Shown piece after piece: positions 1 through 5,900 of a stretch of DNA of 6,357 nucleotides. Within the stretch, counting starts at the first letter, position 1. The number at the start of each line of letters is the position of its first letter. A program made the translations under genes and the position numbers. The notes under the pieces are model-generated. The model was given only the letters and a program-made list of their open reading frames with translations. It made no database searches and was not told the origin of the DNA. Source of the stretch: DASPKW01 sp038244055. Its GTDB lineage: Bacteria; Planctomycetota; Phycisphaerae; Tepidisphaerales; Tepidisphaeraceae. The DNA lies in the NCBI GenBank assembly GCA_038244055.1, contig JBBRTW010000426.1, positions 1-6,357 of the forward strand, given 5' to 3'.

Positions 1-181
1 GCTGATCGCGCTATACGAGCAGACGCTGGCGACTTACAAAGCCGATCCGGCCAAGGCGGCGGCGATGGCGACCAAACCGCTTGGGGCGCTGCCGGCGGGG
101 ATGGACCAGGCCGAGGCGGCGGCTTGGACGGTGGTGGGGAATGTGGTGTTGAATTTGGATGAGACGCTGGCGAAGAGGTGA
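1..181 (+). CDS. C-terminal end of a DUF1553-family (PSD1/DUF1549-type) protein, partial
   Basis: An open frame enters from the left edge (the first whole codon starts at base 2) and stops with TGA at 179-181, giving 59 visible residues. The tail contains LIALYEQTLATYKADP and then AAWTVVGNVVLNLDETLAKR. The pattern A-A-W-T-hydrophobic-N-V-(V/L)-L-N-L-D-E-T is what I know from the extreme C-terminus of DUF1553 proteins, the large planctomycete proteins that often carry a cytochrome-c-like PSC1 domain, DUF1549 and DUF1553. Only the tail is seen, so domain order, haem motif and signal peptide cannot be judged. The next gene, 233 bp downstream on the same strand, encodes a DUF1501 protein, the usual partner of DUF1553 genes, which strengthens the call. 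The biochemical role of the family is not established. The frame is clear; the family call rests on a short tail plus context. Confidence 0.75.
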   Translation, partial: LIALYEQTLATYKADPAKAAAMATKPLGALPAGMDQAEAAAWTVVGNVVLNLDETLAKR

Positions 182-233
182 GCGGTGGTGGCGCTTGCGG
201 CGAGTTGAAGCCCATTGGTGTTCGATCGAAATG

Positions 234-372
234 CAATCGCCAAGGCGCAGAGGCGCAAAGGTACAAAGAAGAAAGAAGAATCTGTTGTTTTAAGATGGTG
301 ATGATTATGAATTTGAGGCACGCGGATCTTTCTCTTCTCTGCGTCTTTGTGTCTTTGCGGCCTTTGCGATTG
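234..372. repeat. Imperfect palindrome built of CGCAAAGA-like octamers
   Basis: The left arm (234 to about 284) and right arm (about 321-372) are inverted copies. The outer 12 bases read CAATCGCCAAGG on the left and CAATCGCAAAGG on the reversed right arm. Inside, each arm is a run of degenerate octamers: CGCAGAGG, CGCAAAGG, TACAAAGA on the left, and CGCAAAGA, CACAAAGA, CGCAGAGA on the reversed right arm. Both arms end in a purine-rich AGAAAGA-type stretch, and about 35-40 AT-richer bases separate them. This class of CTTTGCG/CGCAAAG palindrome is familiar from gaps in planctomycetes and other environmental bacteria and often yields spurious protein calls. The 222-base open frame through it (178-399) is such a case. 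No T-tract follows the stem, so I do not call a terminator. Confidence 0.8.
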
Positions 373-414
373 TCTTTCTTTCGCGGTCAGAAACGCTGAA
401 TCACAGGTGATGGC

Positions 415-1902
415 ATGAATGCTTCGTATTTGCATAACGCGCGTCTGGGGCATACCACCCGCCGCCACTTCCTCCGCGACTGCACCAGCGGAATCGGTGC
501 CCTCGCGCTTTCGCAGCTTCTTGACTCCTCCGCCGGCGCTGCGCCCAATGCGCATTTGGAGGCCGCCAATGGCCAGTATCCGCTCAACCCGCTATCGCCC
601 CGCCAGCCGCCAGCCTTTGCCAAGGCCAAGCGGGTCATCTTTCTGCATCTCTCCGGCGGGCCGCCCCATCTGGATCTTTTCGATTACAAATCGGAGTTGC
701 AGAAGCACGCGGGTGAGCCCTGCCCGGATTCGATGATCAAAGGCAAGCGCTTCGCCTTCACCAGCGGGGTGCCCAAGCTGCTGGGGACGTTTCAGAAATT
801 CGCCAAACACGGCCAATGCGGGATGGAATTGTCGGAGGCGATTCCGCAGATCGCTTCGGTGGCCGATGAGATCACTTTGATCAAGTCGATGTACTCCGAT
901 CAGTTCAATCATGCCCCGGCGGAGATGCTTTTGTATACCGGCTCGGCGCGGGCGGGGCGGCCGAGTTTTGGGTCGTGGGTGACTTACGGGCTGGGGAGCG
1001 AATCGAGCGATTTGCCGGGATTTATCGTGCTGGTTTCGGGCGGGACTCTGCCGTCGGCCGGAAAGGCGGCGTGGGGGAATGGGTTTTTGCCGGGGGTTTT
1101 CCAGGGCGTGCAGTGCCGCAGCGGGGGCGATCCGGTGTTGTACGTGAGCGACCCCGAGGGGATGGATCGATCGATCCGCCGCACGAGTCTCGATGCGCTG
1201 CGCGATCTGAATCAGATGCAGGAGCGCGAGCTGGGCAATGCCGAGACGATCACGCGGATTGCGCAGTATGAGATGGCCTTCCGCATGCAGACGGCCGTGC
1301 CGGAGGTGATGGATATTTCGAAGGAGGATGCGCGGACGGTGGAGATGTATGGGGCGCAGCCGGGGGCGAGTTCATTCGCGAACAACTGCCTGCTCGCCCG
1401 CCGGCTGGTGGAGAAGGGCGTGCGCTACGTGCAGCTCTTCGACTGGGGCTGGGATTTCCACGGCACCAATCCCAAGGAGGATATCCGCGAGAATTTGCGC
1501 GAGCGCTGCAAGAAGATGGATGTGCCGGTGGCGGCGCTGATCAAGGATCTCAAGGCGCGGGGGATGCTCGATGATACGCTGGTGGTGTGGGGGACGGAGT
1601 TCGGGCGAACGCCCTTCCGCGAGGGGCGGACGGCGGGTGGGAATGTGATCGGCCGGGATCATCACCCGCATTGTTACTGCGTGTTCATGGCCGGCGCGGG
1701 CTGCAAGCCGGGGCTGACGTATGGGGCGAGCGATGAGATGGGCTTTTCGGTGGTCGAGAATCCGGTGCATGTCCACGATCTACAGGCGACGATCCTGCAT
1801 CAACTGGGTTTCGATCACGAGAAGCTGACGTACCGGTTTCAGGGGCGGGATTACCGGTTGACGGATGTGCATGGGAAGGTGGTCAAGGAAGTGCTGGCGT
1901 GA
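415..1902 (+). CDS. DUF1501 family protein, Tat-exported, alkaline-phosphatase-like fold
   Basis: Complete 495-residue member of the DUF1501 family, related to the alkaline phosphatase/sulfatase superfamily; its substrate is unknown. The N-terminus carries a twin-arginine signal, TRRHFL at residues 15-20, then a hydrophobic stretch and a likely cleavage site after SAGA (about residue 42), so it should be folded in the cytoplasm and exported by Tat. Conserved blocks are all present in order: RVIFLHLSGGPPHLDLFDYK (about 72-92, with H85, D87, D90), NHAPAEMLLYTG (from N165), GRPSFGSWVTYGLG, NNCLLARRLVEKGVRYVQLF, WDFHGTN (346-352), VVWGTEFGRTP (390-400), GRDHHPH (413-419), HVHDLQATILH (452-462) and FQGRDYRLTDVHGKVV near the end. 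The Asp/His clusters are the likely metal ligands; I cannot name the nucleophile with certainty. The ATG at 415 is preferred because it places the Tat motif at the usual position; an AGGTGA lies at 405-410, a rather tight ribosome-binding site. It follows the DUF1553 gene, its usual partner. No frameshift or missing block is visible. Confidence 0.95.
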   Translation: MNASYLHNARLGHTTRRHFLRDCTSGIGALALSQLLDSSAGAAPNAHLEAANGQYPLNPLSPRQPPAFAKAKRVIFLHLSGGPPHLDLFDYKSELQKHAGEPCPDSMIKGKRFAFTSGVPKLLGTFQKFAKHGQCGMELSEAIPQIASVADEITLIKSMYSDQFNHAPAEMLLYTGSARAGRPSFGSWVTYGLGSESSDLPGFIVLVSGGTLPSAGKAAWGNGFLPGVFQGVQCRSGGDPVLYVSDPEGMDRSIRRTSLDALRDLNQMQERELGNAETITRIAQYEMAFRMQTAVPEVMDISKEDARTVEMYGAQPGASSFANNCLLARRLVEKGVRYVQLFDWGWDFHGTNPKEDIRENLRERCKKMDVPVAALIKDLKARGMLDDTLVVWGTEFGRTPFREGRTAGGNVIGRDHHPHCYCVFMAGAGCKPGLTYGASDEMGFSVVENPVHVHDLQATILHQLGFDHEKLTYRFQGRDYRLTDVHGKVVKEVLA

Positions 1903-1905
1903 GGC

Positions 1906-1940
1906 GGGGTTAGGGGTTGGGGGTTGAGGGTTGAGGGTTC
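1906..1940. repeat. Five tandem G-rich heptamers (GGGGTTG/AGGGTTG)
   Basis: Read in sevens, the stretch is GGGGTTA, GGGGTTG, GGGGTTG, AGGGTTG, AGGGTTC: five consecutive units with no gap, starting three bases after the DUF1501 stop codon. Every unit has a run of at least three Gs, so five G-runs are evenly spaced on the + strand, enough on paper for a G-quadruplex in DNA or in the 3' end of the mRNA. It resembles a telomere-like microsatellite. A short low-complexity array without function is equally possible. Confidence 0.85.
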
Positions 1941-1971
1941 AGTAAAGACAGGCATGGATAGAGCCATTGGA

Positions 1972-2085
1972 TGGGTGGCATGGGTAAGACTCTCAGGTCT
2001 TACCCGTGGGCGCGGTAGCAGCGGGGCGTCCCCTTGCAAAGCTCAAGACACGGGTAAGGCCTGATCGCCTTACCCATGCCACCCA
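1972..2085. repeat. 114-bp nested palindrome: outer inverted repeat enclosing two hairpins
   Basis: The outer arms are a perfect 17-bp inverted repeat: TGGGTGGCATGGGTAAG at 1972-1988 and its complement at 2069-2085. Two alternative hairpins use the inner ends of these arms. Hairpin 1 pairs GGGTAAGAC (1982-1990) with GTCTTACCC (1997-2005) around the loop TCTCAG, and extends to about 12 pairs with one wobble. Hairpin 2 pairs GGGTAAGGC (2052-2060) with GCCTTACCC (2067-2075) around the loop CTGATC. The core GGGTAAG therefore occurs four times in alternating orientation. The roughly 45 bases between the hairpins are GC-rich with no T-tract. The symmetry suggests a mobile palindromic element of REP or MITE type, or a folded RNA. 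No transposase gene is nearby. Confidence 0.85.
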
Positions 2086-2132
2086 ATTCATGCTTGGAAG
2101 CATATCCGCCGCGTTGTGAATTCACTGTGCGG

Positions 2133-2200
2133 GGTTTGGGACCCTGGATGGGCCGATTCGGCGAGTGAGCGTGACCGGTGGCAGGCTCCCGACCCTGAAG
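2133..2200. repeat. Dispersed repeat, copy A (diverged)
   Basis: Bases 2138-2200 match 2618-2680 without gaps at about 55 of 63 positions by eye, in the same orientation and offset by 480 bp. A 22-bp stretch around GGCCGATTCGGCGAGTGA (2151-2168) is almost unchanged between copies. The terminal arms, GGTTTGGGACCCT (2133-2145) and AGGCTCCCGACCC (2183-2195), are complementary at only 10 of 13 positions, while copy B has perfect arms. Copy A therefore looks like the older or decayed copy. It lies upstream of the antitoxin gene. Confidence 0.85.
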
Positions 2201-2207
2201 GCGAAAC

Positions 2208-2249
2208 GATAAAATGAGTAGATTGAACTCGGCTGCCGTGATAAAATGA
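2208..2249 (+). promoter_or_regulatory. Paired GATAAAATGA direct repeats upstream of the antitoxin
   Basis: The identical 10-mer GATAAAATGA occurs at 2208-2217 and 2240-2249, 32 bp apart (about three helical turns) and on the same face. Each copy is soon followed by GTAGA and then TTGA, so the similarity extends loosely beyond the 10-mer. The second copy ends 15 bp before the antitoxin ATG. The TAAAAT within it resembles a -10 box, but I find no good -35 at the right distance. Spaced direct repeats just before an antitoxin gene would fit an operator for autoregulation; this is inferred from position only. Confidence 0.35.
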
Positions 2250-2254
2250 CAGTA

Positions 2255-2261
2255 GAGGTGA
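2255..2261 (+). promoter_or_regulatory. Ribosome binding site GAGGTGA fixing the antitoxin start
   Basis: GAGGTGA is the strongest Shine-Dalgarno match in the gap. Its GAGG core lies six bases before the ATG at 2265, a normal spacing. An in-frame TTG at 2262 touches the motif and is too close to be used, so ATG 2265 is chosen. Confidence 0.7.
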
Positions 2262-2264
2262 TTG

Positions 2265-2480
2265 ATGAAGACAATCCGCACTATTTTTCGAGACGGTGCT
2301 TTCAGACCGCTCGATCCCATCGATCTCCCCGAAAACACCCGCCTCACGGTCGCGCTGCTTGACAGTGATGACCTGTCCGCCGATGCCATCGCCGAACTCG
2401 CGGGAAAGGATCAATCCTTCGACTTCCTGAACGATCCGGGCGAAGACATCTACAATGAATCCGACGGCGAGGCCGTTTAG
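2265..2480 (+). CDS. DUF104 / AF2212-type antitoxin of a type II toxin-antitoxin system
   Basis: Small 71-residue protein. The N-terminal half, MKTIRTIFRDGAFRPLDPID followed by LPENTRLTVALLD, is the hallmark of the DUF104 (AF2212-like) antitoxins: a short beta-strand, I-(F/Y)-x-D-G-x-F-R-P-L, then x-L-P-E-x-T. The acidic C-terminal part (SFDFLNDPGEDIYNESDGEAV, split as SFDFLNDPGED and IYNESDGEAV) is the kind of flexible tail that wraps a toxin. Such antitoxins neutralise a toxin encoded immediately downstream, usually of the PIN (VapC-like) or MazF/PemK type, and often repress their own promoter. Here no recognisable toxin follows: the next frame starts two bases after the stop but runs into a repeat. 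The gene has a good ribosome-binding site and an intact frame, so it may be expressed. It sits between two direct copies of a dispersed repeat. The family call is good; partner and activity are unknown. Confidence 0.8.
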   Translation: MKTIRTIFRDGAFRPLDPIDLPENTRLTVALLDSDDLSADAIAELAGKDQSFDFLNDPGEDIYNESDGEAV

Positions 2481-2482
2481 CG

Positions 2483-2755
2483 ATGGCCAAGCGCCCCCAA
2501 CCGCGGGCCAAGCGGATTCAGATAGCCGTAGGCTGGATCGCGGACGTAAACGGTGGGTGGATTTCAGCAGAACAGAGAAAAAGGGCAGCCGGTTCGACTC
2601 AGGAGCGCGAAAGGGTCGGGAGCCTGGATCGGCCGATTCGGCGAGTGACCGTCGCGGGTGGTAGGCTCCCGACCCTGGAGGTATCGCATCCGGCGGCAAG
2701 AAGCGGGCGGATTGATCTGAAACTTTCCCCACCCCCCATCGTCCAATCCCACTAG
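2483..2755 (+). CDS. Doubtful 90-residue frame directly behind the antitoxin
   Basis: The ATG lies two bases after the antitoxin stop, with a GAGG at 2469-2472 ten bases upstream, which is the arrangement expected for a coupled toxin gene. The first part reads MAKRPQPRAKRIQIAVGWIA then DVNGGWISAEQRKRAAGST, which I do not recognise as PIN, MazF/PemK, RelE or any other toxin. From about residue 44 to 66 the frame is simply a translation of dispersed repeat copy B, and the remainder is Pro/Ser/Arg-rich without domain character. The two other plus-strand frames here are no better. It may be a chance frame, or the start of a former toxin gene replaced by repeat DNA. I would not assign a function. 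Confidence 0.25.
   Translation: MAKRPQPRAKRIQIAVGWIADVNGGWISAEQRKRAAGSTQERERVGSLDRPIRRVTVAGGRLPTLEVSHPAARSGRIDLKLSPPPIVQSH
2613..2680. repeat. Dispersed repeat, copy B (intact palindromic form)
   Basis: Perfect 13-bp inverted arms, GGGTCGGGAGCCT (2613-2625) and AGGCTCCCGACCC (2663-2675), enclose about 37 bp. The interior contains the 10-bp palindrome ATCGGCCGAT (2628-2637) and the overlapping small hairpin CCGATTCGG. It matches copy A (2138-2200) at about 55 of 63 positions in the same orientation. Short palindromes with conserved arms and interior that recur in gaps are typical of REP-like elements mobilised by Y1 (REP-associated) transposases. No such gene is present here, so the class is inferred from shape. 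Confidence 0.85.
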
Positions 2756-2780
2756 CGGCGAGGGCTACCCTCGATTCGCG

Positions 2781-2809
2781 CGGCCGGCGCATGGGTCTTG
2801 CGCCGGCTG
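2781..2809 (+). terminator. Strong GC hairpin, possible weak terminator
   Basis: GCCGGCGCA (2783-2791) pairs perfectly with TGCGCCGGC (2799-2807) around a 7-base loop, and two more pairs (one G-T wobble) extend the stem to 11 at 2781-2809. The following bases, GTTTGGGTGTTT, are T-rich but interrupted by G, so this is at best a suboptimal Rho-independent terminator for the antitoxin transcript. It could equally be another palindromic repeat. Confidence 0.35.
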
Positions 2810-2861
2810 GTTTGGGTGTTTGGCTTGAGTGTCATGCTTGAGTGTCATGCTTGGGTGTCAG
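2810..2861. repeat. 13-bp tandem repeat, three good units and one degenerate
   Basis: Units GCTTGAGTGTCAT (2823-2835), GCTTGAGTGTCAT (2836-2848) and GCTTGGGTGTCAG (2849-2861) follow without gaps; the first two are identical and the third differs at two positions. The preceding 13 bases (2810-2822, GTTTGGGTGTTTG) look like a decayed fourth unit. The period is not a multiple of three. The array sits 51 bp upstream of the alpha-2-macroglobulin start, in its presumed leader or promoter region, so unit number could vary and affect expression. Confidence 0.85.
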
Positions 2862-2868
2862 GCGAACG

Positions 2869-2883
2869 GTGGGCGGTGCCCAC
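2869..2883. other. Small perfect hairpin GTGGGC-GGT-GCCCAC
   Basis: Six perfect GC-rich pairs around a 3-base loop, ending 29 bases before the ATG at 2913 and 19 bases before its GAGGA. If transcribed it would lie in the 5' leader of the alpha-2-macroglobulin mRNA. The motif is the sort of GTGGGCA/GGTGCCCAC palindrome scattered in gaps of such genomes. No function is shown. Confidence 0.5.
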
Positions 2884-2912
2884 GACTTGCAGGTTCAGTT
2901 ACGAGGATTGCC

Positions 2913-5900
2913 ATGAAACGCAGCACGGTTGCCGGGATGGGTGTTATTCTATTGTCACTGGCCGTCGGGATGGTGGCGGCGCAGATTGCGGCCGCGCCGG
3001 ACCGGGCGGTGGTCAAGAAGGCGATGACCGCGGGGAACTGGCGGGATGCTTACGAGGGGTTCTCGAAGCTGGTCCTCGATCCGCAGGATGATCCGAAGCA
3101 GGTGGGGGCGGATTTGACCAATGCGCTGCAATGCCTGCAACGCCTGGGGCGGAACAATGAAGGCGATGAGCTGCGCGAGAAGGTGATCGCGGTTCATGCG
3201 AAGAACTGGCGGCTTTTGCAGGCGGCGGCGGAGACGTTCCTGAACGATGAGCATTACGGGTTTGTGGTGGCCGGGAAATTCGAGCGCGGGGGGCATCGCG
3301 GCGGGGGCAAGCAGGTGAACTCGATGGAGCGGGATCGCATCCGCTCGATGCAGCTCATGGTGCAGGCGATGGGGGCGGTGGCGACGGAGGCGGATAAGAA
3401 GGCGGTGGCGACCTATTTCCTGCGTTTCTCGGACATGACGATGAGCGGCGTGGATGGGCAACAGGCGTTCCGGCTGCAGGAGCTTTCCGATCTGACCGCC
3501 CTGCCGGATTACGAAGAGGGGTACTTCAACCGCTACAGCCGGGGTTATGCGCGGGGCGGAGCGCCGGTGGATGATGCGGGCAAGCCGATTTTTTATTCGC
3601 TGCCCAAGACATGGGAAACCGCGAAAAACGATGGCGAGCGCTGGCGCTTCCTGCTGCTGCAGGCGATGGAGTACGACCCGGCCCGCACGGCCGAGGCGCG
3701 GACGCGTTTCGCGAATTTCATGGATCAGCAGTTCGCGCCGCGGACGATGGCGCAGTTTGGCTATGGCCGGATGTTCGGGCGACAGGCCGATGATTCGAAG
3801 AAGGACGAATCGGGGCCATACGCGGTTTCGACGTTGAAAGAAAATGAAACGATCGCGCGGCTGGCGACCGGGATCAAGCGCTTCGAATTGCCCGATGAGT
3901 TCAACTACATCAAGCTCTACGAGCAGATCGCGGCCGATGACAAAGCCCAGTGGGGCCTGCACGCCTTGCAGGAACTGGGCCGGGAATTCGAGGATCGCCA
4001 GCAATATGACACCTCGGCCGGCTGGTGGAAGAAGGCGGTGGCGCTGGCGACCGAGCAGCGCGACAAGCAGGGCGCGAACACGCCGCAATGGCGCAGCGCC
4101 AACAACGCGGTGACGCAGGCGCAGGGGCGCGTGGATCAGATTCTGAACAACTGGGGCATTTTCGAGCCGATCGGCACGCAGGCGGCCGGGAAAGAGGCGG
4201 TTTTCGATTTCCGCTTCCGCAACGGGAATAAAGTCGCGTTCGAGGCTTATGAGATCGACTACCGCATGCTGCTCGCGGATGTGCAGGCGTACTTGAAGTC
4301 GAATCCCCCGCAACTCGCGTGGGAGAAGATCGCCATCGACAACATCGGGTATCAGCTCGTCGAGGGAAAGGCCGCCAAGTACCTGGGCAAGCAGGTGGCG
4401 GCCTGGAACAAGGACCTCGAGCCGCGCGAGAAGCATTTCGATCGGCGGATCACGGTGACCACGCCACTCAAGAAGTCGGGCGCTTACTTCGTCAAGGCGA
4501 AGATGGACAACGGCAATCTCAGCCACATGGTCGTTTGGCTGACCGATTCGATCCTGGTGAAGAAGGCGATCGAAGGCGGCTCGTATTACTACATGGCCGA
4601 TGCGACGACCGGCGAGCCGGTGGGCAAGGCAACGGTTGATTTCTTCGGCTACGAGCAGCGGCACATCAAGGATCGGCAGTTCCAGATCTTCACGGACCAA
4701 TTCGCCGAGAAGACGGATGTCGATGGGCAGGTCATCGTCAAGAACAAGGACCCCAACCAGCGCATGAGCTGGCTCATCACGGCCACCGATGACACCGGCC
4801 GGCTGGCGACTCTGGGCTTCTCGCAAATCTGGCAGCCGCGCTATCCGGATTACGATGAGTTCTACAATCAGATTCGCATTTTCGGGATCACCGATCGGCC
4901 GGTGTATCGGCCGGGCAATACGGTGAAATTCAAGTCGTGGATCGCCAAAAGCCAGTACGATCAGCAGGGGAAGAGCCCGTTTGCCGGGCAGTCGTTCGTG
5001 GTGAACATCCACAACCCCAAGGGGGACAAGATTTACGAGAAGGGTTACACGCTGGATGAATACGGCGGCTGCGATGGCGAGATCGCCCTGCCGAAGGATA
5101 CGACGCTGGGGCAATATCAGATCGCCTGCTTCTTCAACGGCAATCAGCAGGGAGGCTACGGCTTCCGCGTTGAGGAGTATAAGAAGCCGGAGTTTGAGGT
5201 GAAGGTGGATGCCCCGGCCGAGCCGGTGGCGCTGGGCGACAAGATCAGCGCGACCATCACCGCCAAGTATTATTTCGGCGCGCCGGTGACGGATGCGAAG
5301 GTCAAGTACAAGATCACGCGGACGACCCATCAGGTGGATTGGTTCCCGATCGGCCGGTGGGATTGGATGTATGGGCCGGGCTACTGGTGGTTCGCCTGCG
5401 ATTACAACTGGTATCCGGGCTTTGGCGACTGGGGCTGCAAGCGGCCCTATCCGATCTGGATCAATCGGCCCTTCGCGCAGCCGGAAATCGTAATGGAGCG
5501 CGAGGTGCCGGTGGGCAAGGATGGCACTGTGAAGGTGGAGATCGATACCGCCATCGCCAAAGCGGTGCATGGCGATCTGGATCATCAGTATTCGATCAGC
5601 GCGGAAGTGACGGACCAGTCCCGGCGGACGATCGTCGGCACCGGTTCGGTAATCGCGGCGCGCAAGCCGTTCAAGGTGTATGCCTGGGTGCATCGCGGGT
5701 ATTACCGCGCGGGCGATGTCGTCGAGGCCTCGTTCAAGGCGCAGACGCCCGATTCCAAGCCCGTGCAGGGCAAGGGCGTGTTGAAGCTTTTGAAGGTGAC
5801 TTACGACGACAAGATGAAACCGGTTGAAACCGAAGTCCAGAAGTGGGATCTGGATACCGATGCCCAGGGCGAATCCCGGCTGCAACTCAAGGCCGCGGCC

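Larger units (their letters stand above)
1903..2264. other. 362-bp gene-free stretch filled with repeats
   Basis: Between the DUF1501 stop and the antitoxin start I find no credible gene on either strand. From left to right it holds a G-rich heptamer array (1906-1940), a nested palindrome (1972-2085), a diverged copy A of a dispersed repeat (2133-2200), and a pair of GATAAAATGA direct repeats next to the antitoxin (2208-2249). Only short patches are left unexplained. No hairpin with a following T-tract is seen after the DUF1501 gene. Confidence 0.7.
2481..2912. other. 432-bp stretch without a convincing gene, repeat-rich
   Basis: Between the antitoxin stop and the alpha-2-macroglobulin start lie a doubtful 90-codon frame (2483-2755), dispersed repeat copy B (2613-2680), a GC-rich hairpin (2781-2809), a 13-bp tandem array (2810-2861) and a small perfect hairpin (2869-2883). 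The 130 bp between the antitoxin and copy B show no family I recognise on either strand. This is where the missing toxin would be expected. Confidence 0.65.

Noticed and set aside
234..372. CRISPR array
   Set aside because: The repeats are 8 bp, degenerate, contiguous and inverted; there are no regular spacers. The same applies to the 7-bp and 13-bp arrays elsewhere in the window.
178..399. 73-codon + frame in the gap before DUF1501
   Set aside because: It is mostly a translation of the CGCAAAG/CTTTGCG palindrome (LCVFVSLRPLRL-type peptide), a known source of false proteins.
1372..1776. 134-codon minus-strand frame inside the DUF1501 gene
   Set aside because: Pure shadow of conserved DUF1501 blocks on the other strand.
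1979..2075. Rho-independent terminator(s) for DUF1501
   Set aside because: The stems are good, but neither is followed by a T-tract and both belong to a symmetrical repeat element.
2262..2480. TTG start at 2262 for the antitoxin
   Set aside because: It abuts the GAGGTGA motif, leaving no spacing; the ATG at 2265 has normal spacing and gives the family-typical N-terminus MKTI.
2613..2675. Integron attC site
   Set aside because: The palindrome is of suitable length, but no GTTRRRY core or matching inverse core was seen and no integrase is present.
2088..2792. 234-codon minus-strand frame across the antitoxin and both dispersed repeats
   Set aside because: It contains two translations of the same repeat (SLAESA-type segments), is antisense to the recognisable antitoxin, and has no family resemblance.
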